50,068 nt of DNA from an uncultured Lachnospiraceae bacterium. Lineage in GTDB: Bacteria; Bacillota; Clostridia; Lachnospirales; Lachnospiraceae. Shown one piece after another: positions 1-8,998 of this stretch (position 1 is its first letter; each line of letters starts with the position of its first letter). The stretch lies in NCBI GenBank assembly GCA_910579935.1, contig CAJTVQ010000031.1:1-50068 (forward strand), read 5' to 3'. The translations under genes and the position numbers were made by a program. The notes under the pieces were generated by a model. It was not told the DNA's origin and ran no database searches. It saw nothing but the letters and a program-made list of their open reading frames with translations.

Positions 1-64
1 GGGAACGGCAAAATTTTTTACACTTCTTTTACTTCTTTATCTCACATGAGCAAAGGCGATTGAA

Positions 65-1444
65 ATGTATTTTACGATTCCGGAGGAGTCTACGACGTGC
101 TTTTGCGACGGATTGAAAGATATCCGGCCGGACATACAGATTTTCGGCGGCGTTGCGTGCAGTGATGATATTACAAGTGATGATTCCTGTGTCTTTTCAA
201 AAACGGACGGTTTTTCCGAAAACTCCATTCTCATTGTATTTTACGGCGGCGAGGATTTTTACGTGGATTCCATTAACGTGACGGGATGGAAACCGCTTGG
301 ACGGAAGTTCCGTGTTACGAAATCCGAAGGGTCCATTTTACAGGAGCTGGACGGCATACCGGCATATGATGTATATCATAAGTACCTGAATATAAAAAAC
401 GACGAGAACTTTTTCTATAATACGCTGGAATTTCCGCTGTTTTATGAACATAACGATACCACGATCCTGCGTACGCCGGTAGCGAGCAATGCGGACGGAT
501 CCATTACCATGACATCGGATATGGATATCGGCTCGGTCGTGCGGATTTCCTACGGCGACCCGGGGACGATCATTGAAAGCATCAAACATGACAGCAGGAA
601 GATCGCAGAATTTGCCCCGGATCTGTTACATATTTTTTCCTGTGCTGCGAGGCGTACCTTTTGGACGGATAAGGAGCCGACTTATGAGATTGAACCGTTT
701 AAGGAAATATCGCCGTCCTGCGGATTTTTTTCCCATGGCGAGTTTCTGCGCACAAACGGGAATCTGAACCAGCATAATGTAACGCTTGTGATAGCAGCCA
801 TGCGGGAAGGGGAGAAAAAGGCGCCGGCGGGCCGGATGGGCAGGACGGACGAACATTCCTTATCAAAGGTACCGCTGGTATCCAGGCTTGCCACGTTTAT
901 CAGCGTTACATCCCTGGAACTGGAAGATATGAACAAAAAACTGGAGCTTGTTAACGAAAAGCTGAAGACAGCGGCAATTATTGACGGTCTGACGGGACTA
1001 TATAACCGGAAAGAAATCCAGAGCCAGATAGAGAGGTCGCTGATAAAAATAGGGGAAGAGAAGTTTTCCCTTGTCATGCTGGATATTGATAATTTCAAAC
1101 AGGTCAACGACACTTACGGGCATCAGGAGGGCGATTCCGTCATTATAGGACTTGCCGATATACTCCACAATGAGCGTTCGGGGCATGTTTCTTCCGGCAG
1201 ATGGGGCGGGGAAGAATTTATGATGCTTTTACATGATACGGATGCGGGGGCTGCAGCTTATATTGCAGATCTGATCAGGCAGTGCTTTGCCAATACCGTT
1301 TTTCCGTCGATCAGGCCGCAGACGGTCAGCCTCGGGGTGACCCAGGCAAAAGCGGAAGATTCGCTGGATACTTTGTGCACCCGTGTGGACGCTGCGTTAT
1401 ACAAAGCGAAAAAAAGCGGCAAGAACCGGGTTGTTGTTGTGTAA
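65..1444 (+). CDS. FIST-type sensor / GGDEF diguanylate cyclase, N-terminally truncated
   Basis: The open part encodes the second half of a FIST ligand-sensing domain (IFGG motif near residue 28, then the FIST_C region with PAYDVY near 100), a short coiled linker (about 275-300) and a GGDEF domain beginning GLYNRKE near 310. The active-site loop is GGEEF near 380, a catalytically competent variant, so c-di-GMP synthesis is plausible. I see no RxxD inhibitory site just before it. FIST proteins normally carry about 100 more N-terminal residues. Here the frame reads a homology-like KAIEM just before the ATG but is closed by TGA at 47-49, and the ATG has only a weak ribosome site. Either the gene is disrupted near its start or a frameshift joins an upstream part. 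The GGDEF half is certain, the start is not. The gene ends before two hairpins. Confidence 0.82.
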   Translation: MYFTIPEESTTCFCDGLKDIRPDIQIFGGVACSDDITSDDSCVFSKTDGFSENSILIVFYGGEDFYVDSINVTGWKPLGRKFRVTKSEGSILQELDGIPAYDVYHKYLNIKNDENFFYNTLEFPLFYEHNDTTILRTPVASNADGSITMTSDMDIGSVVRISYGDPGTIIESIKHDSRKIAEFAPDLLHIFSCAARRTFWTDKEPTYEIEPFKEISPSCGFFSHGEFLRTNGNLNQHNVTLVIAAMREGEKKAPAGRMGRTDEHSLSKVPLVSRLATFISVTSLELEDMNKKLELVNEKLKTAAIIDGLTGLYNRKEIQSQIERSLIKIGEEKFSLVMLDIDNFKQVNDTYGHQEGDSVIIGLADILHNERSGHVSSGRWGGEEFMMLLHDTDAGAAAYIADLIRQCFANTVFPSIRPQTVSLGVTQAKAEDSLDTLCTRVDAALYKAKKSGKNRVVVV

Positions 1445-1483
1445 CAGAGGAAGTGTAAGGAAGAAAAATAAAGTTTACCGGAG

Positions 1484-1524
1484 CAGAACAGGGGTGGAGA
1501 AATGTCCGCCCCTGTTCTGTTTCC
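1484..1524 (+). terminator. stem-loop after the GGDEF gene
   Basis: A 15-bp inverted repeat (CAGAACAGGGGTGGA / TCCGCCCCTGTTCTG, one G-T pair) with a 6-nt loop is followed by only a short TTT. It is probably a weak terminator or an mRNA 3'-end stabiliser. Confidence 0.6.
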
Positions 1525-1566
1525 TGAGAGAAAAAACAACTGACAGTTGAGCGGATGAAAGCGAGT

Positions 1567-1596
1567 TCCACAATAGGGTTATTGTGGACTTTTTTT
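1567..1596 (+). terminator. intrinsic terminator
   Basis: A 9-bp perfect stem (TCCACAATA / TATTGTGGA) with a GGGT loop is followed by C and seven T. It separates the GGDEF gene from the operon starting at 1707. Confidence 0.8.
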
Positions 1597-1706
1597 GTGA
1601 ATGATATGATGGAAGCAGAAATTATTGCGACGGTTTGGTTCCTGAAGCAGTTTTGGAGGGGAGAGGCGTCATATAAAATATAGTTTGGAGAAGGCAGGAA
1701 ACAGAG

Positions 1707-2969
1707 ATGCTGGATAAGAAGAAAATAGGAAATACGATCGCTTTATACCGGAAGAAAATGGGAATCACACAGAAGGAACTGGCGGGTATCCTGCATATTT
1801 CCTATCAGGCGGTTTCCAAGTGGGAGTCGGGGATCAGTCTGCCGACGGTGGAAATGCTTTGTGAGATCGCGGGAGCTCTGGGCGTGAGCACGGATGCCAT
1901 ACTGATGCGGGAGAAATGGTCGGACGGAACGGATATGTATGAGAAAGCGGGAGTAGATACCATAAGGCTGCATATGCTGAAAGAGCAGTTGGAAATATTG
2001 GCAACAGAGGATGAGAATCTGCTGAATTCCCATTATCTGGAACCGGTCATTTACAGGACGGATGTTTCGGGTATGAAAGACCCGGTACACGCCATGATGG
2101 TGGCGATCCCCGGCTCCAAGGCGAAGCTGGCAAGAGAGAGGGGATTTGACAGGGAGATCTGCGCGGACGTGGCGGCAAACGGACTGAATTTTATCCTGAC
2201 CTACGGTCTGAAACCGGTGGCGCTGAAAGGAATGGTAGTGTGCGGAAACAATAATAATGAACAGCTGCGTAATATGGCGGAGGCGCTGAAAAAGACCTGT
2301 GAGGAAAATGGTGTTATGTTTGCCGGAGTGGAGATAGGGGCGCAGCCGATGCATTATAAGGCGGATGAATATCAGTTACAGGTCGGGATTGCAGGAGTGG
2401 GGGACCGGAGCAGACTGGTAACGGGAGAAAACATGCAGGAAGGGGATGTGCTGATCGGACTAATGACGGAGGGCATCAATGCGGCCAACTATCCGGTGCT
2501 TAAGATGTTCATGGATAAAAAGCCGGATTTAGTCCATGCGAAGATTGACGGGGAACATTATTTCAGTGACGAGCTGTTAAAGCCAAATGCTGCGTATTGT
2601 CATGAGATCGCCCTCCTGCAGAAAGAGGACATTCTTCACGGAATCTTCAAGAACGGCAATGCAGTGGACAGGAGAACAGAGCGGAGAATCCCACAGGGGC
2701 TGGGGATGCGGATCGATCTGGAAAGGCTGCCGGTTCTGCCGCTGTACCGCTTTCTGCTGGAACAGGGGCTGGTGGAAGAAAGTATGATGCCGTACTGTTT
2801 CCAGATGGGAATCGGAATGACCGTGGCAGTGCCGGAGGAAAAGGCAGGGAAAGCCGTGGAGCTTATCCGCAGGCATCATGACTGCCACATCATTGGAAGA
2901 GTGGAAAAATGCAGGAAGCAGGAACGGTTATGCGAAAAAGTGTGGGCGGAGGGAAAGCTGAAATGGTAG
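1707..2969 (+). CDS. Xre-family HTH fused to a degenerate PurM (AIR synthase)-like domain
   Basis: Residues 5-65 form a Cro/C1-type HTH (TQKELAGILHISYQAVSKWE). From about residue 80 (YEKAGVDT) to the end the protein follows the PurM/AIR-synthase fold: the AGVD start, NGLNFILTYGLKPVAL in place of the PurM NDI-x-GA-PL segment, and a C-terminal FQMGIGMTVAV resembling FNMGxG. The glycine-rich TDGVGTK loop, the GGET motif and the HITGGG motif of true PurM are lost (IPGSKAK, GVEIGAQ, none). Enzyme activity is therefore unlikely, and I infer a ligand-sensing or dimerising pseudo-enzyme domain attached to a DNA-binding domain. A paralogue that keeps more motifs lies at 43237. The last codons overlap the start of the ABC exporter gene, so it probably regulates, or is co-made with, that exporter. 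Confidence 0.85.
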   Translation: MLDKKKIGNTIALYRKKMGITQKELAGILHISYQAVSKWESGISLPTVEMLCEIAGALGVSTDAILMREKWSDGTDMYEKAGVDTIRLHMLKEQLEILATEDENLLNSHYLEPVIYRTDVSGMKDPVHAMMVAIPGSKAKLARERGFDREICADVAANGLNFILTYGLKPVALKGMVVCGNNNNEQLRNMAEALKKTCEENGVMFAGVEIGAQPMHYKADEYQLQVGIAGVGDRSRLVTGENMQEGDVLIGLMTEGINAANYPVLKMFMDKKPDLVHAKIDGEHYFSDELLKPNAAYCHEIALLQKEDILHGIFKNGNAVDRRTERRIPQGLGMRIDLERLPVLPLYRFLLEQGLVEESMMPYCFQMGIGMTVAVPEEKAGKAVELIRRHHDCHIIGRVEKCRKQERLCEKVWAEGKLKW

Positions 2970-4831
2970 GAAAACGCAGGAAGAATTTGTTTTTGTGGAT
3001 AGGGGCGGCGCACGGCGGGCTTCTGGCAGGATATATAGCGGGTGCGTTTTTGCTGAATGTGATCGTGATTCAGGGCAATGACTATATTGCGCAGGCGATA
3101 GACAGGGTGTTGGCAGGGCAGGCTGTGGAAATACGCACGTTTCTGCTTCCGTTGGTTCTGATGATCGCGGCGGGAACGCTGACTGCTTATTTGAAAAGCC
3201 TGTGCGGGAATCATTACAGTGCAGTCGTTGCGCGGGATGTGAGGAATACACTGGGAAAGCATTTGATGGGGCTGCCCTTTCGTTATTTTGACGAAAAGGG
3301 TTCGGGCAGTGTGATGACGAAGCTGAGCTCCGATATCGGGGAATCCGGCCGTTTCTTTTCGGAAATTCTGCCGGAGTTTCTAGTCAATGTCATTACGGTG
3401 GTGACCGTGACGGTATATCTCGTCCGTATGGATGTGATGCTGATCGTAATACTGTTTGCCAGTTATCCGCTGATGCTGCTGGTGGCAAACTGGCTTTCCA
3501 GGCGTCTGGAGAAAGTGGTGGTGAAATGGAGGACGAACATGGATATCCGTACCCAGACGGCTTATGATGCGGTGCAGGGAATCGTGACGGGCAGGAGCTA
3601 TAACCTGTATGAAACGATGAAACGGCGGATTGACGGTATCATTGATACGATTGCGGAACACGGCTGCGCCAGTACAAGGATTACGTCCATGGGCTGGGTA
3701 GTGAAAAATGTAATGACGACCATTCCGGTGACCGGATGTTACCTGTTTGCGCTGCATGAGATGCTGGTGGGCAGGATCACGACAGGCGATATGATTTCTT
3801 TTACTGTGCTGATGGGGCGTATCCTGTATCCCATCGGCGACGTGGTGTTCTGTCTGAATGATTTCCGGCAGGCAGGCGTTTCGATGAAACGGCTGCAGGA
3901 ATTATACGAGGCAGAAGCGGAAACCGGGATGGAAGCGGAAGCAAAGACGGAAATGGAATCCAAAGCGGAAATGGAGTCAAAGGCAGAAGCGGGCGGAATC
4001 TTACAAAAGAAAGACGGGAACGTTTTGGCCTGGGAGGATGTCCGTTTTGGTTACCATGAAGGGCAAATGATCTTAAACGGAATCAGTTTTGAGATAAAAC
4101 AGGGGGAAACCGTAGCATTTGTGGGCGGTTCGGGAGAAGGGAAAAGTACCGTTTTCCGGCTGTTATGCGGTTTTTATCCCAGGATGTCGGGGCGGTACCT
4201 GCTGTACGGGCAGGACTATGAAAGCTGGGATCTGCAGGCGGCGAGGGCATGTTTTTCCCTGGTATCCCAAAATGTGTTTCTGTTTCCGGTCAGCATCCGT
4301 CAGAATGTGTCATGCGGAAAAGAAGGGGCCACGGAGGAAGAAATCGTGGAAGCGTGTAAAAATGCGAATATTCATGAGCTGATCCTGAAACTTCCGCAGG
4401 GGTACGATACGGTCGTGGGAGAACGGGGAACGAGGCTGTCAGGCGGGGAGAAGCAGCGGATTTCCATTGCAAGGGCTTTTCTGAAAGATGCGCCGATACT
4501 CCTGATGGATGAACCTACGGCTGCGGTGGACGAGGGAACAGAGCGGGAGATACAGGAAGCCGTTGCCCGCATTTCCAGGGGAAGGACAGTGCTGATCATA
4601 GCACACAGGCTCTCCACCGTCCGGCAGGCAGACTGTATCTGCGTGCTGAAACAGGGAAGGATCGCGGAACGCGGAACCCATCAGGAGCTGCTGGAACTGG
4701 GAGGCGCCTATGCCGGTCTGTACGGAGCGGAAAGAGAGAAGGAAACGGATAAGGGCCCGGAGCGGGAACCGGAACAGGAGACAGCGCAGGGCAGGAAAAA
4801 GGAGGCAGGAAAAAATGCAGTTTGGGCATAG
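2963..4831 (+). CDS. ABC exporter half-transporter, subunit 1 (TMD-NBD)
   Basis: This is a type IV ABC exporter half of about 622 residues: six membrane segments in the first 310 residues, then a nucleotide-binding domain with Walker A GGSGEGKST near 387, signature LSGGEKQ near 492, Walker B LLMDEP near 513 and the H-loop AHRLS near 547. The catalytic glutamate is present. I chose the ATG at 2963 because it overlaps the upstream stop by 7 nt and has GGAGGG 9 nt before it; the frame is also open to 2909. A low-complexity Glu/Ala/Lys linker (about residues 315-345, encoded by imperfect repeats near 3907-3995) joins the two domains. It overlaps the next ABC gene, so the pair probably forms a heterodimer. 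The substrate cannot be read from the sequence; drugs, peptides or lipids are typical. Confidence 0.9.
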   Translation: MVGKRRKNLFLWIGAAHGGLLAGYIAGAFLLNVIVIQGNDYIAQAIDRVLAGQAVEIRTFLLPLVLMIAAGTLTAYLKSLCGNHYSAVVARDVRNTLGKHLMGLPFRYFDEKGSGSVMTKLSSDIGESGRFFSEILPEFLVNVITVVTVTVYLVRMDVMLIVILFASYPLMLLVANWLSRRLEKVVVKWRTNMDIRTQTAYDAVQGIVTGRSYNLYETMKRRIDGIIDTIAEHGCASTRITSMGWVVKNVMTTIPVTGCYLFALHEMLVGRITTGDMISFTVLMGRILYPIGDVVFCLNDFRQAGVSMKRLQELYEAEAETGMEAEAKTEMESKAEMESKAEAGGILQKKDGNVLAWEDVRFGYHEGQMILNGISFEIKQGETVAFVGGSGEGKSTVFRLLCGFYPRMSGRYLLYGQDYESWDLQAARACFSLVSQNVFLFPVSIRQNVSCGKEGATEEEIVEACKNANIHELILKLPQGYDTVVGERGTRLSGGEKQRISIARAFLKDAPILLMDEPTAAVDEGTEREIQEAVARISRGRTVLIIAHRLSTVRQADCICVLKQGRIAERGTHQELLELGGAYAGLYGAEREKETDKGPEREPEQETAQGRKKEAGKNAVWA

Positions 4832-6557
4832 GGTACATAAAGCGGATAAAAAACCCATGACTTTTTTCTGGTTTATGGGGTTAATGGGAGAACGGCTTCC
4901 GTTTTATCTTGCGGCAATCATGGTCTCTACCGTGGGGCAGGCGATGGGACGGGTCGTCAATGCGTGGCTGGTAAAGGATATCATAACGGCGGCGCAGGAA
5001 AGACAGACGGAAGGACTGGCGGTTATGGTGACGGTTAATTTTTTCCTGTTTGTTCTGTCATGGCTGATATGGAGGTTCGGAATCATCCACTATAACATCG
5101 AGGCGAAGTGCGGGATCGCAAAAGTGGAAAAGATGATATTTGCCAAAGCCCTGCGTCTGCCCATGGAATATTATGAGAAGAACCACAGCGGGGATTTTAT
5201 GTCCCGTCTGACCTTTGACGTGGAACGTGCAGGGGATATTTATGGTTCCAGACTGCGGCGTCTGTCAGCGGCAGTGATTTCTTCCGTCGTGTATCTGGTA
5301 CCCATGTTTTATTACAATTACCGTCTGACCTTCTGCCTGCTGGCAGTGAGTCTTCTTTCCTTTGCCGTAAACGCCTGGTTTATGAAACCGATGAAACGGC
5401 TGGGCGGGGAGCTGTCGGTGCAGAACGGGAAAATGATGGAACATCTGACGGATATACTTGCCGGAATGGAACTGGTGAAAATCTTTCCGGTGGGGAAACG
5501 GCTGCTGACGGATTATGAAGATGCCAGCGAAAGCTGCTGCCGGACACAGAAGAAAACAAACCGGATGGCGGCTGCCCTGGAAAGCCTGAACTGCCTGTTC
5601 GATCTGCTGGGGACGCTGGCTTTCCTCGGATTGGGAATCATCTTTCTTTCCCATGGGATGATCAGTCTGGGGGAACTGACGGCTATCTATACGATATACG
5701 GCACGTTCCGTTATGTTTTTTTGGACATAGGGCGTTATCTGCCCCAGATGATGAACTGTGTGGCTAACGCCGGACGGCTGTATGATTTCATGCAGATGGA
5801 GGAAGAGCCGGAACGGTATGAAGAGCCGGATACGGGTATGCAGGAAGTAAAGGAAGGAAGAAAAACAGCCGTGGCAGCGGAAACGGGAGCAGAGCCGGTT
5901 TCCTATGCGGTAACGGTGGAGCATCTTTCTTTCTCTTATGAAGAAAGCAGGGAGATTGTGAAAGATTTTTCCATGAAGGTAAAGACGGGAAGCTGTGTGG
6001 CTCTGGTAGGGGAATCGGGATGCGGAAAGAGCACGATCGCAAAGCTGCTTTTGGGATTTTACGAACCGGAATGCGGGCTGATAGAGATATGCGGGAAAAG
6101 CGGAAAGAACGCCGATCTGCATGAGATGCGCAGTCTGATCAGTTACGTGCCGCAGGAGCCGTATTTATACGGGGTGAGCATTGCGGAGAATATTGCTTAC
6201 GGGAGCAGCTGCGGGCGTCCGGATGAGGTACCCATGGAAGAAATCATCCGGGCCGCAAAGACTGCCAATGCCCATGAGTTTATTATGGCGCTGCCGGACG
6301 GATACCGGACCATTCCCGGCGAACGGGGAAATACCCTGTCGGGAGGGGAAAAACAGCGGATCGCAATCGCAAGGGCTGTGCTGAAAAATGCGCCGGTGCT
6401 GCTGCTGGATGAAGCCACTTCCGCACTGGATAACGAGTCCGAGCGGCTGGTGAATGAGGCTTTGGACAGGGTGTGCAGGGGGCGTACCACGATCATGATC
6501 GCACACCGGAGCTCCACCATTGCCATGGCGGATGAGGTGGTTGTGGTGGGAGGCTGA
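4815..6557 (+). CDS. ABC exporter half-transporter, subunit 2 (TMD-NBD)
   Basis: This second half-transporter of 580 residues probably pairs with the product of 2963-4831, whose 3' end it overlaps by 17 nt. The ATG at 4815 follows AAAGGAGGC at good spacing; upstream in-frame ATGs lie inside the first ABC gene. Six N-terminal membrane segments precede an NBD with Walker A GESGCGKST near 398, LSGGEKQ near 508, Walker B LLLDEATSALD near 530 and AHRSS near 563. All catalytic residues are present in this subunit as well, so the pair is not an obvious degenerate-site heterodimer. It ends only about 20 bp from the convergent MATE gene. Confidence 0.9.
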   Translation: MQFGHRVHKADKKPMTFFWFMGLMGERLPFYLAAIMVSTVGQAMGRVVNAWLVKDIITAAQERQTEGLAVMVTVNFFLFVLSWLIWRFGIIHYNIEAKCGIAKVEKMIFAKALRLPMEYYEKNHSGDFMSRLTFDVERAGDIYGSRLRRLSAAVISSVVYLVPMFYYNYRLTFCLLAVSLLSFAVNAWFMKPMKRLGGELSVQNGKMMEHLTDILAGMELVKIFPVGKRLLTDYEDASESCCRTQKKTNRMAAALESLNCLFDLLGTLAFLGLGIIFLSHGMISLGELTAIYTIYGTFRYVFLDIGRYLPQMMNCVANAGRLYDFMQMEEEPERYEEPDTGMQEVKEGRKTAVAAETGAEPVSYAVTVEHLSFSYEESREIVKDFSMKVKTGSCVALVGESGCGKSTIAKLLLGFYEPECGLIEICGKSGKNADLHEMRSLISYVPQEPYLYGVSIAENIAYGSSCGRPDEVPMEEIIRAAKTANAHEFIMALPDGYRTIPGERGNTLSGGEKQRIAIARAVLKNAPVLLLDEATSALDNESERLVNEALDRVCRGRTTIMIAHRSSTIAMADEVVVVGG

Positions 6558-6577
6558 CTTGACTGAATGACATTGGT

Positions 6578-7918
6578 TCAGCGCTTGGCCCTATCTTCCA
6601 TCCGCAGAACCGGATTTCTCACCATATTCACAACGAGCGGAATTACCATAATGATCCATACGACCGGCTCCGCTATGATGATCCCCATATATCCGATCGC
6701 CGGAGCCAGTAAAAATGCGATGCAGACTTTCCCTGCTAATTCCAAAGAACTGGAAAACACCGGCGTTTTATTATCCCCGAATCCCTGCATACTGTTGCGG
6801 AACAGGCAGATTACCGCAGGCACGAAATAAAAAGAGGTATTCACTTTCAGATACAGGGAGGCCGTGTCCAGTATTTCCTGCTGTGCGGTGGAGGTGATCA
6901 GCCGGATCAATGCCGGAGACAGAGTGAATGCCACAAGAATCACGCAGGCACACCATCCGAAGGTGAGCAGTACCGTATCCCGGAGTCCTTTTCTTATACG
7001 GGAATATTTTCCTGCGCCCAGGTTTTGTCCGCAGTAGGTAGCAAGCGTCGTTCCCAACACGGAAAACGGAAGCATGAAAATGGAAGTGGCCTTCCGCGCC
7101 GCCGTATGGGCTACGATAATATTGGTTCCGAAAGTGTTGATGCTTGTTTGCAGCGCCAGGGTTCCCAGGTTCACGAAGGATGTCATAAAGGACATGGAAA
7201 TTCCCGTGGTAAGCAGTTTATGGTACACTTTTCTTTCCATTTTCATATCTTCTTTTGCCAAAAGCAACAGCGGATATTTTTTCCGCATATAGAGAAAGCA
7301 GAGCGCCGCTGACAAAGCCTGGCTGATCACGGTGGCATAGGCCGCACCTTCCACGCCCATATGGAAGCCGAGGATAAATGCATAGTCCAGAACAATATTC
7401 AGAAAAGAGGCGAAGATCAGAAACAGCAGCGGCGTAAAAGAATCCCCGATGGCGCGCAGTACGGCGGCACAGAGATTGTAACAGGTAACAGCCGCAAGCC
7501 CGGCCAGTATGATGCGGATATAGCTCTGGGACTGGGGGAGAATATCCTCCGAGATATTCAGGAAACGGAGGATCGGCGTCAAAAAGAGAAGGCACAGGGA
7601 ACTGACCAGTAATGCACCGCCCACGCCCATCAATGCCATGCCCCCGACTGCTTTTTTCATATTTTTTTCATCTTTTGCACCGAAATAGGTAGCAACCACA
7701 ATTGCAGCCCCGTTGGCAAAGCCGTTCAGCAGTCCGGTCAGCAGATCGCTCAGGGTGGAAGTCGCCCCTACGGCGGCCAAAGAAGCTTCACCCAGTGTTT
7801 CTCCTACGATACGGGTATCTACTAATGTATAAAAAAGGTCAAACAGCCGCCCGATAAACAGGGGGACTGCAAAAAACAGGATAAGTTTCAGCGGCTTTCC
7901 GACGGTCAGATTCTTCAT
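6578..7918 (-). CDS. MATE family efflux transporter
   Basis: The 446-residue protein has about 12 hydrophobic segments and MATE/NorM-like signatures, including the N-terminal VGKPLKLILFFAVPLFIG, the LVDTRIVG stretch of helix 1-2 and a central GDSFTPLLF segment. Members export cationic drugs or metabolites in exchange for Na+ or H+. The start at 7918 is preceded on the minus strand by AAGGAGAACAAGC. The longer open frame to 7990 contains the promoter region and is not favoured. It is convergent with the ABC operon and divergent from the lipoprotein gene at 8168. The substrate is unknown. Confidence 0.9.
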   Translation of the reverse strand: MKNLTVGKPLKLILFFAVPLFIGRLFDLFYTLVDTRIVGETLGEASLAAVGATSTLSDLLTGLLNGFANGAAIVVATYFGAKDEKNMKKAVGGMALMGVGGALLVSSLCLLFLTPILRFLNISEDILPQSQSYIRIILAGLAAVTCYNLCAAVLRAIGDSFTPLLFLIFASFLNIVLDYAFILGFHMGVEGAAYATVISQALSAALCFLYMRKKYPLLLLAKEDMKMERKVYHKLLTTGISMSFMTSFVNLGTLALQTSINTFGTNIIVAHTAARKATSIFMLPFSVLGTTLATYCGQNLGAGKYSRIRKGLRDTVLLTFGWCACVILVAFTLSPALIRLITSTAQQEILDTASLYLKVNTSFYFVPAVICLFRNSMQGFGDNKTPVFSSSLELAGKVCIAFLLAPAIGYMGIIIAEPVVWIIMVIPLVVNMVRNPVLRMEDRAKR

Positions 7919-7988
7919 GCTTGTTCTCCTTGGTTTACTGAGTGGGTTTTGTCCGGACATGCAGGCGCTGTACATTGCCTGCGCGTAC

Positions 7989-8017
7989 ATTATAGCACAA
8001 AAAATCTGTCTGTATGC
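7989..8017 (-). promoter_or_regulatory. extended -10 promoter for the MATE gene
   Basis: On the minus strand TGCTATAAT (TGn-TATAAT; -10 at 7989-7994) lies about 70 nt before the MATE start, with a poor -35 17 nt upstream. A GCAGGC / GCCTGC stem lies in the leader. Confidence 0.5.
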
Positions 8018-8167
8018 TTTTTTTAGAGATATATTAAAGATTCCTTTGCCATAATTAGGAAATGTTTTAGGACGTGTTTGTATATGTTTTCTTTAACATG
8101 CTTCAGGGCAGGTGATCGGAAACATAGTCCTGTAACAAAAAATAACTGTAAAGCGAGGAAACGGAGA

Positions 8168-8767
8168 ATGAAAAGACAACCCAGGATGAAAAGAAACTGT
8201 AAGATGGCAGCAGGTGTAATGGTGTTTATGCTGGCAGCAGCAATGGGCTGCGGCAGCGGACAGGAGGCGGAGAACGTAAATACCGTGCTTCCCGCAGAAG
8301 ACAAGGCGGATGAGAATATGGAACAGCCGGACCAAAGCAGCGAAGCTGAGGAGCATACATCTGGAAGTACAGTGCCGGATACGGGACAGACGGATAACGG
8401 AGAAAACAGTGACAGCAGTATTCCGGCTCCGTTGCCGGAAAATAGCAGCGAGAGTCAGGTTAGCGATATGATAGGCGGAAAAGTCAGGAGCATTGCGCAG
8501 GACAGTTTTGTACTCAGCCGCGTATTGATGGAAGACAGTATGGTGGTGATACCGGAGGCAGGCAGTCCGGAGGAAGAGCTGGTGACAGTCCGGTGTACGG
8601 ATTCGACAACCTTTGAATGCTGGACCATTCAGGGAGGCGGAGCGGATATCGTGGTAGGGGAAGCTGCCTTTTCCGATATCCGTGAAGACGGAGGATTGGA
8701 AGCGGAAGGATATTTTGAAGGAGAGGAGTTTGTGGCGGAGAGGGTCATTATTGAAATTTACGAATAG
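8168..8767 (+). CDS. putative lipoprotein with C-terminal DUF5666-like beta domain
   Basis: The N-terminus is positively charged, then hydrophobic (GVMVFMLAAAMGCGSG), ending in a weak lipobox with Cys near residue 28. A Gln/Glu/Ser/Asp-rich linker of about 70 residues follows. The last 95 residues (IGGKVRSIAQDSFVL... to IIEIYE) have the rhythm of DUF5666/OB-like repeats: GxVxSI-xxDSF, a T-rich strand and a closing AxxVxIE. Such proteins are surface-anchored and functionally uncharacterised. The start at 8168 is preceded by GAGG about 9 nt upstream. It is divergent from the MATE gene. The fold assignment is an inference. Confidence 0.65.
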   Translation: MKRQPRMKRNCKMAAGVMVFMLAAAMGCGSGQEAENVNTVLPAEDKADENMEQPDQSSEAEEHTSGSTVPDTGQTDNGENSDSSIPAPLPENSSESQVSDMIGGKVRSIAQDSFVLSRVLMEDSMVVIPEAGSPEEELVTVRCTDSTTFECWTIQGGGADIVVGEAAFSDIREDGGLEAEGYFEGEEFVAERVIIEIYE

Positions 8768-8912
8768 GGATTCCGGCGGCAGATTATGAACGGTTCCTTA
8801 CGTCAGGACGGAAGGCGGGATCAGAGCGGCAGAAGGATACGGAGTCGTTTTGTTTCTGAGCGTTTTGCGCTATACTTATTATGCACAAAGCAGTGCGGAA
8901 ACGAGGGAAAAT

Positions 8913-8996
8913 ATGAGCGGGCAGGATTTCGCAGAGCCTGTCTTTACCGCTGCTATCAACAGGAAGAGAAATCCTCCAGGGAACGAGGAGGATTGA
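8913..8996 (+). CDS. possible 27-residue leader peptide ORF upstream of the DUF2000 gene
   Basis: The ATG at 8913 is preceded by a good ribosome site (CGAGGG, 5 nt spacing) and reads MSGQDFAEPVFTAAINRKRN then PPGNEED. Its stop ends two bases before the ATG at 8999, and its last codons form the ribosome site of that gene. This could be a translationally coupled leader or the 5' relic of a lost gene. No family is recognised. Confidence 0.3.
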   Translation: MSGQDFAEPVFTAAINRKRNPPGNEED

Positions 8997-8998
8997 AA

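Noticed and set aside
1743..2354. 203-codon antisense frame within the first HTH-PurM gene
   Set aside because: Shadow of a confident gene; rich in His, Arg and Gln as expected for an antisense translation.
3907..3995. Repeated GAAGCGGAA-like units considered as a tandem repeat or CRISPR-like array
   Set aside because: They encode the low-complexity Glu/Ala/Lys linker of the ABC exporter and have no spacer structure.
5265..6122. Long 285-codon open frame antisense to ABC subunit 2
   Set aside because: It mirrors the codon pattern of a certain coding gene on the other strand and has no protein features of its own.
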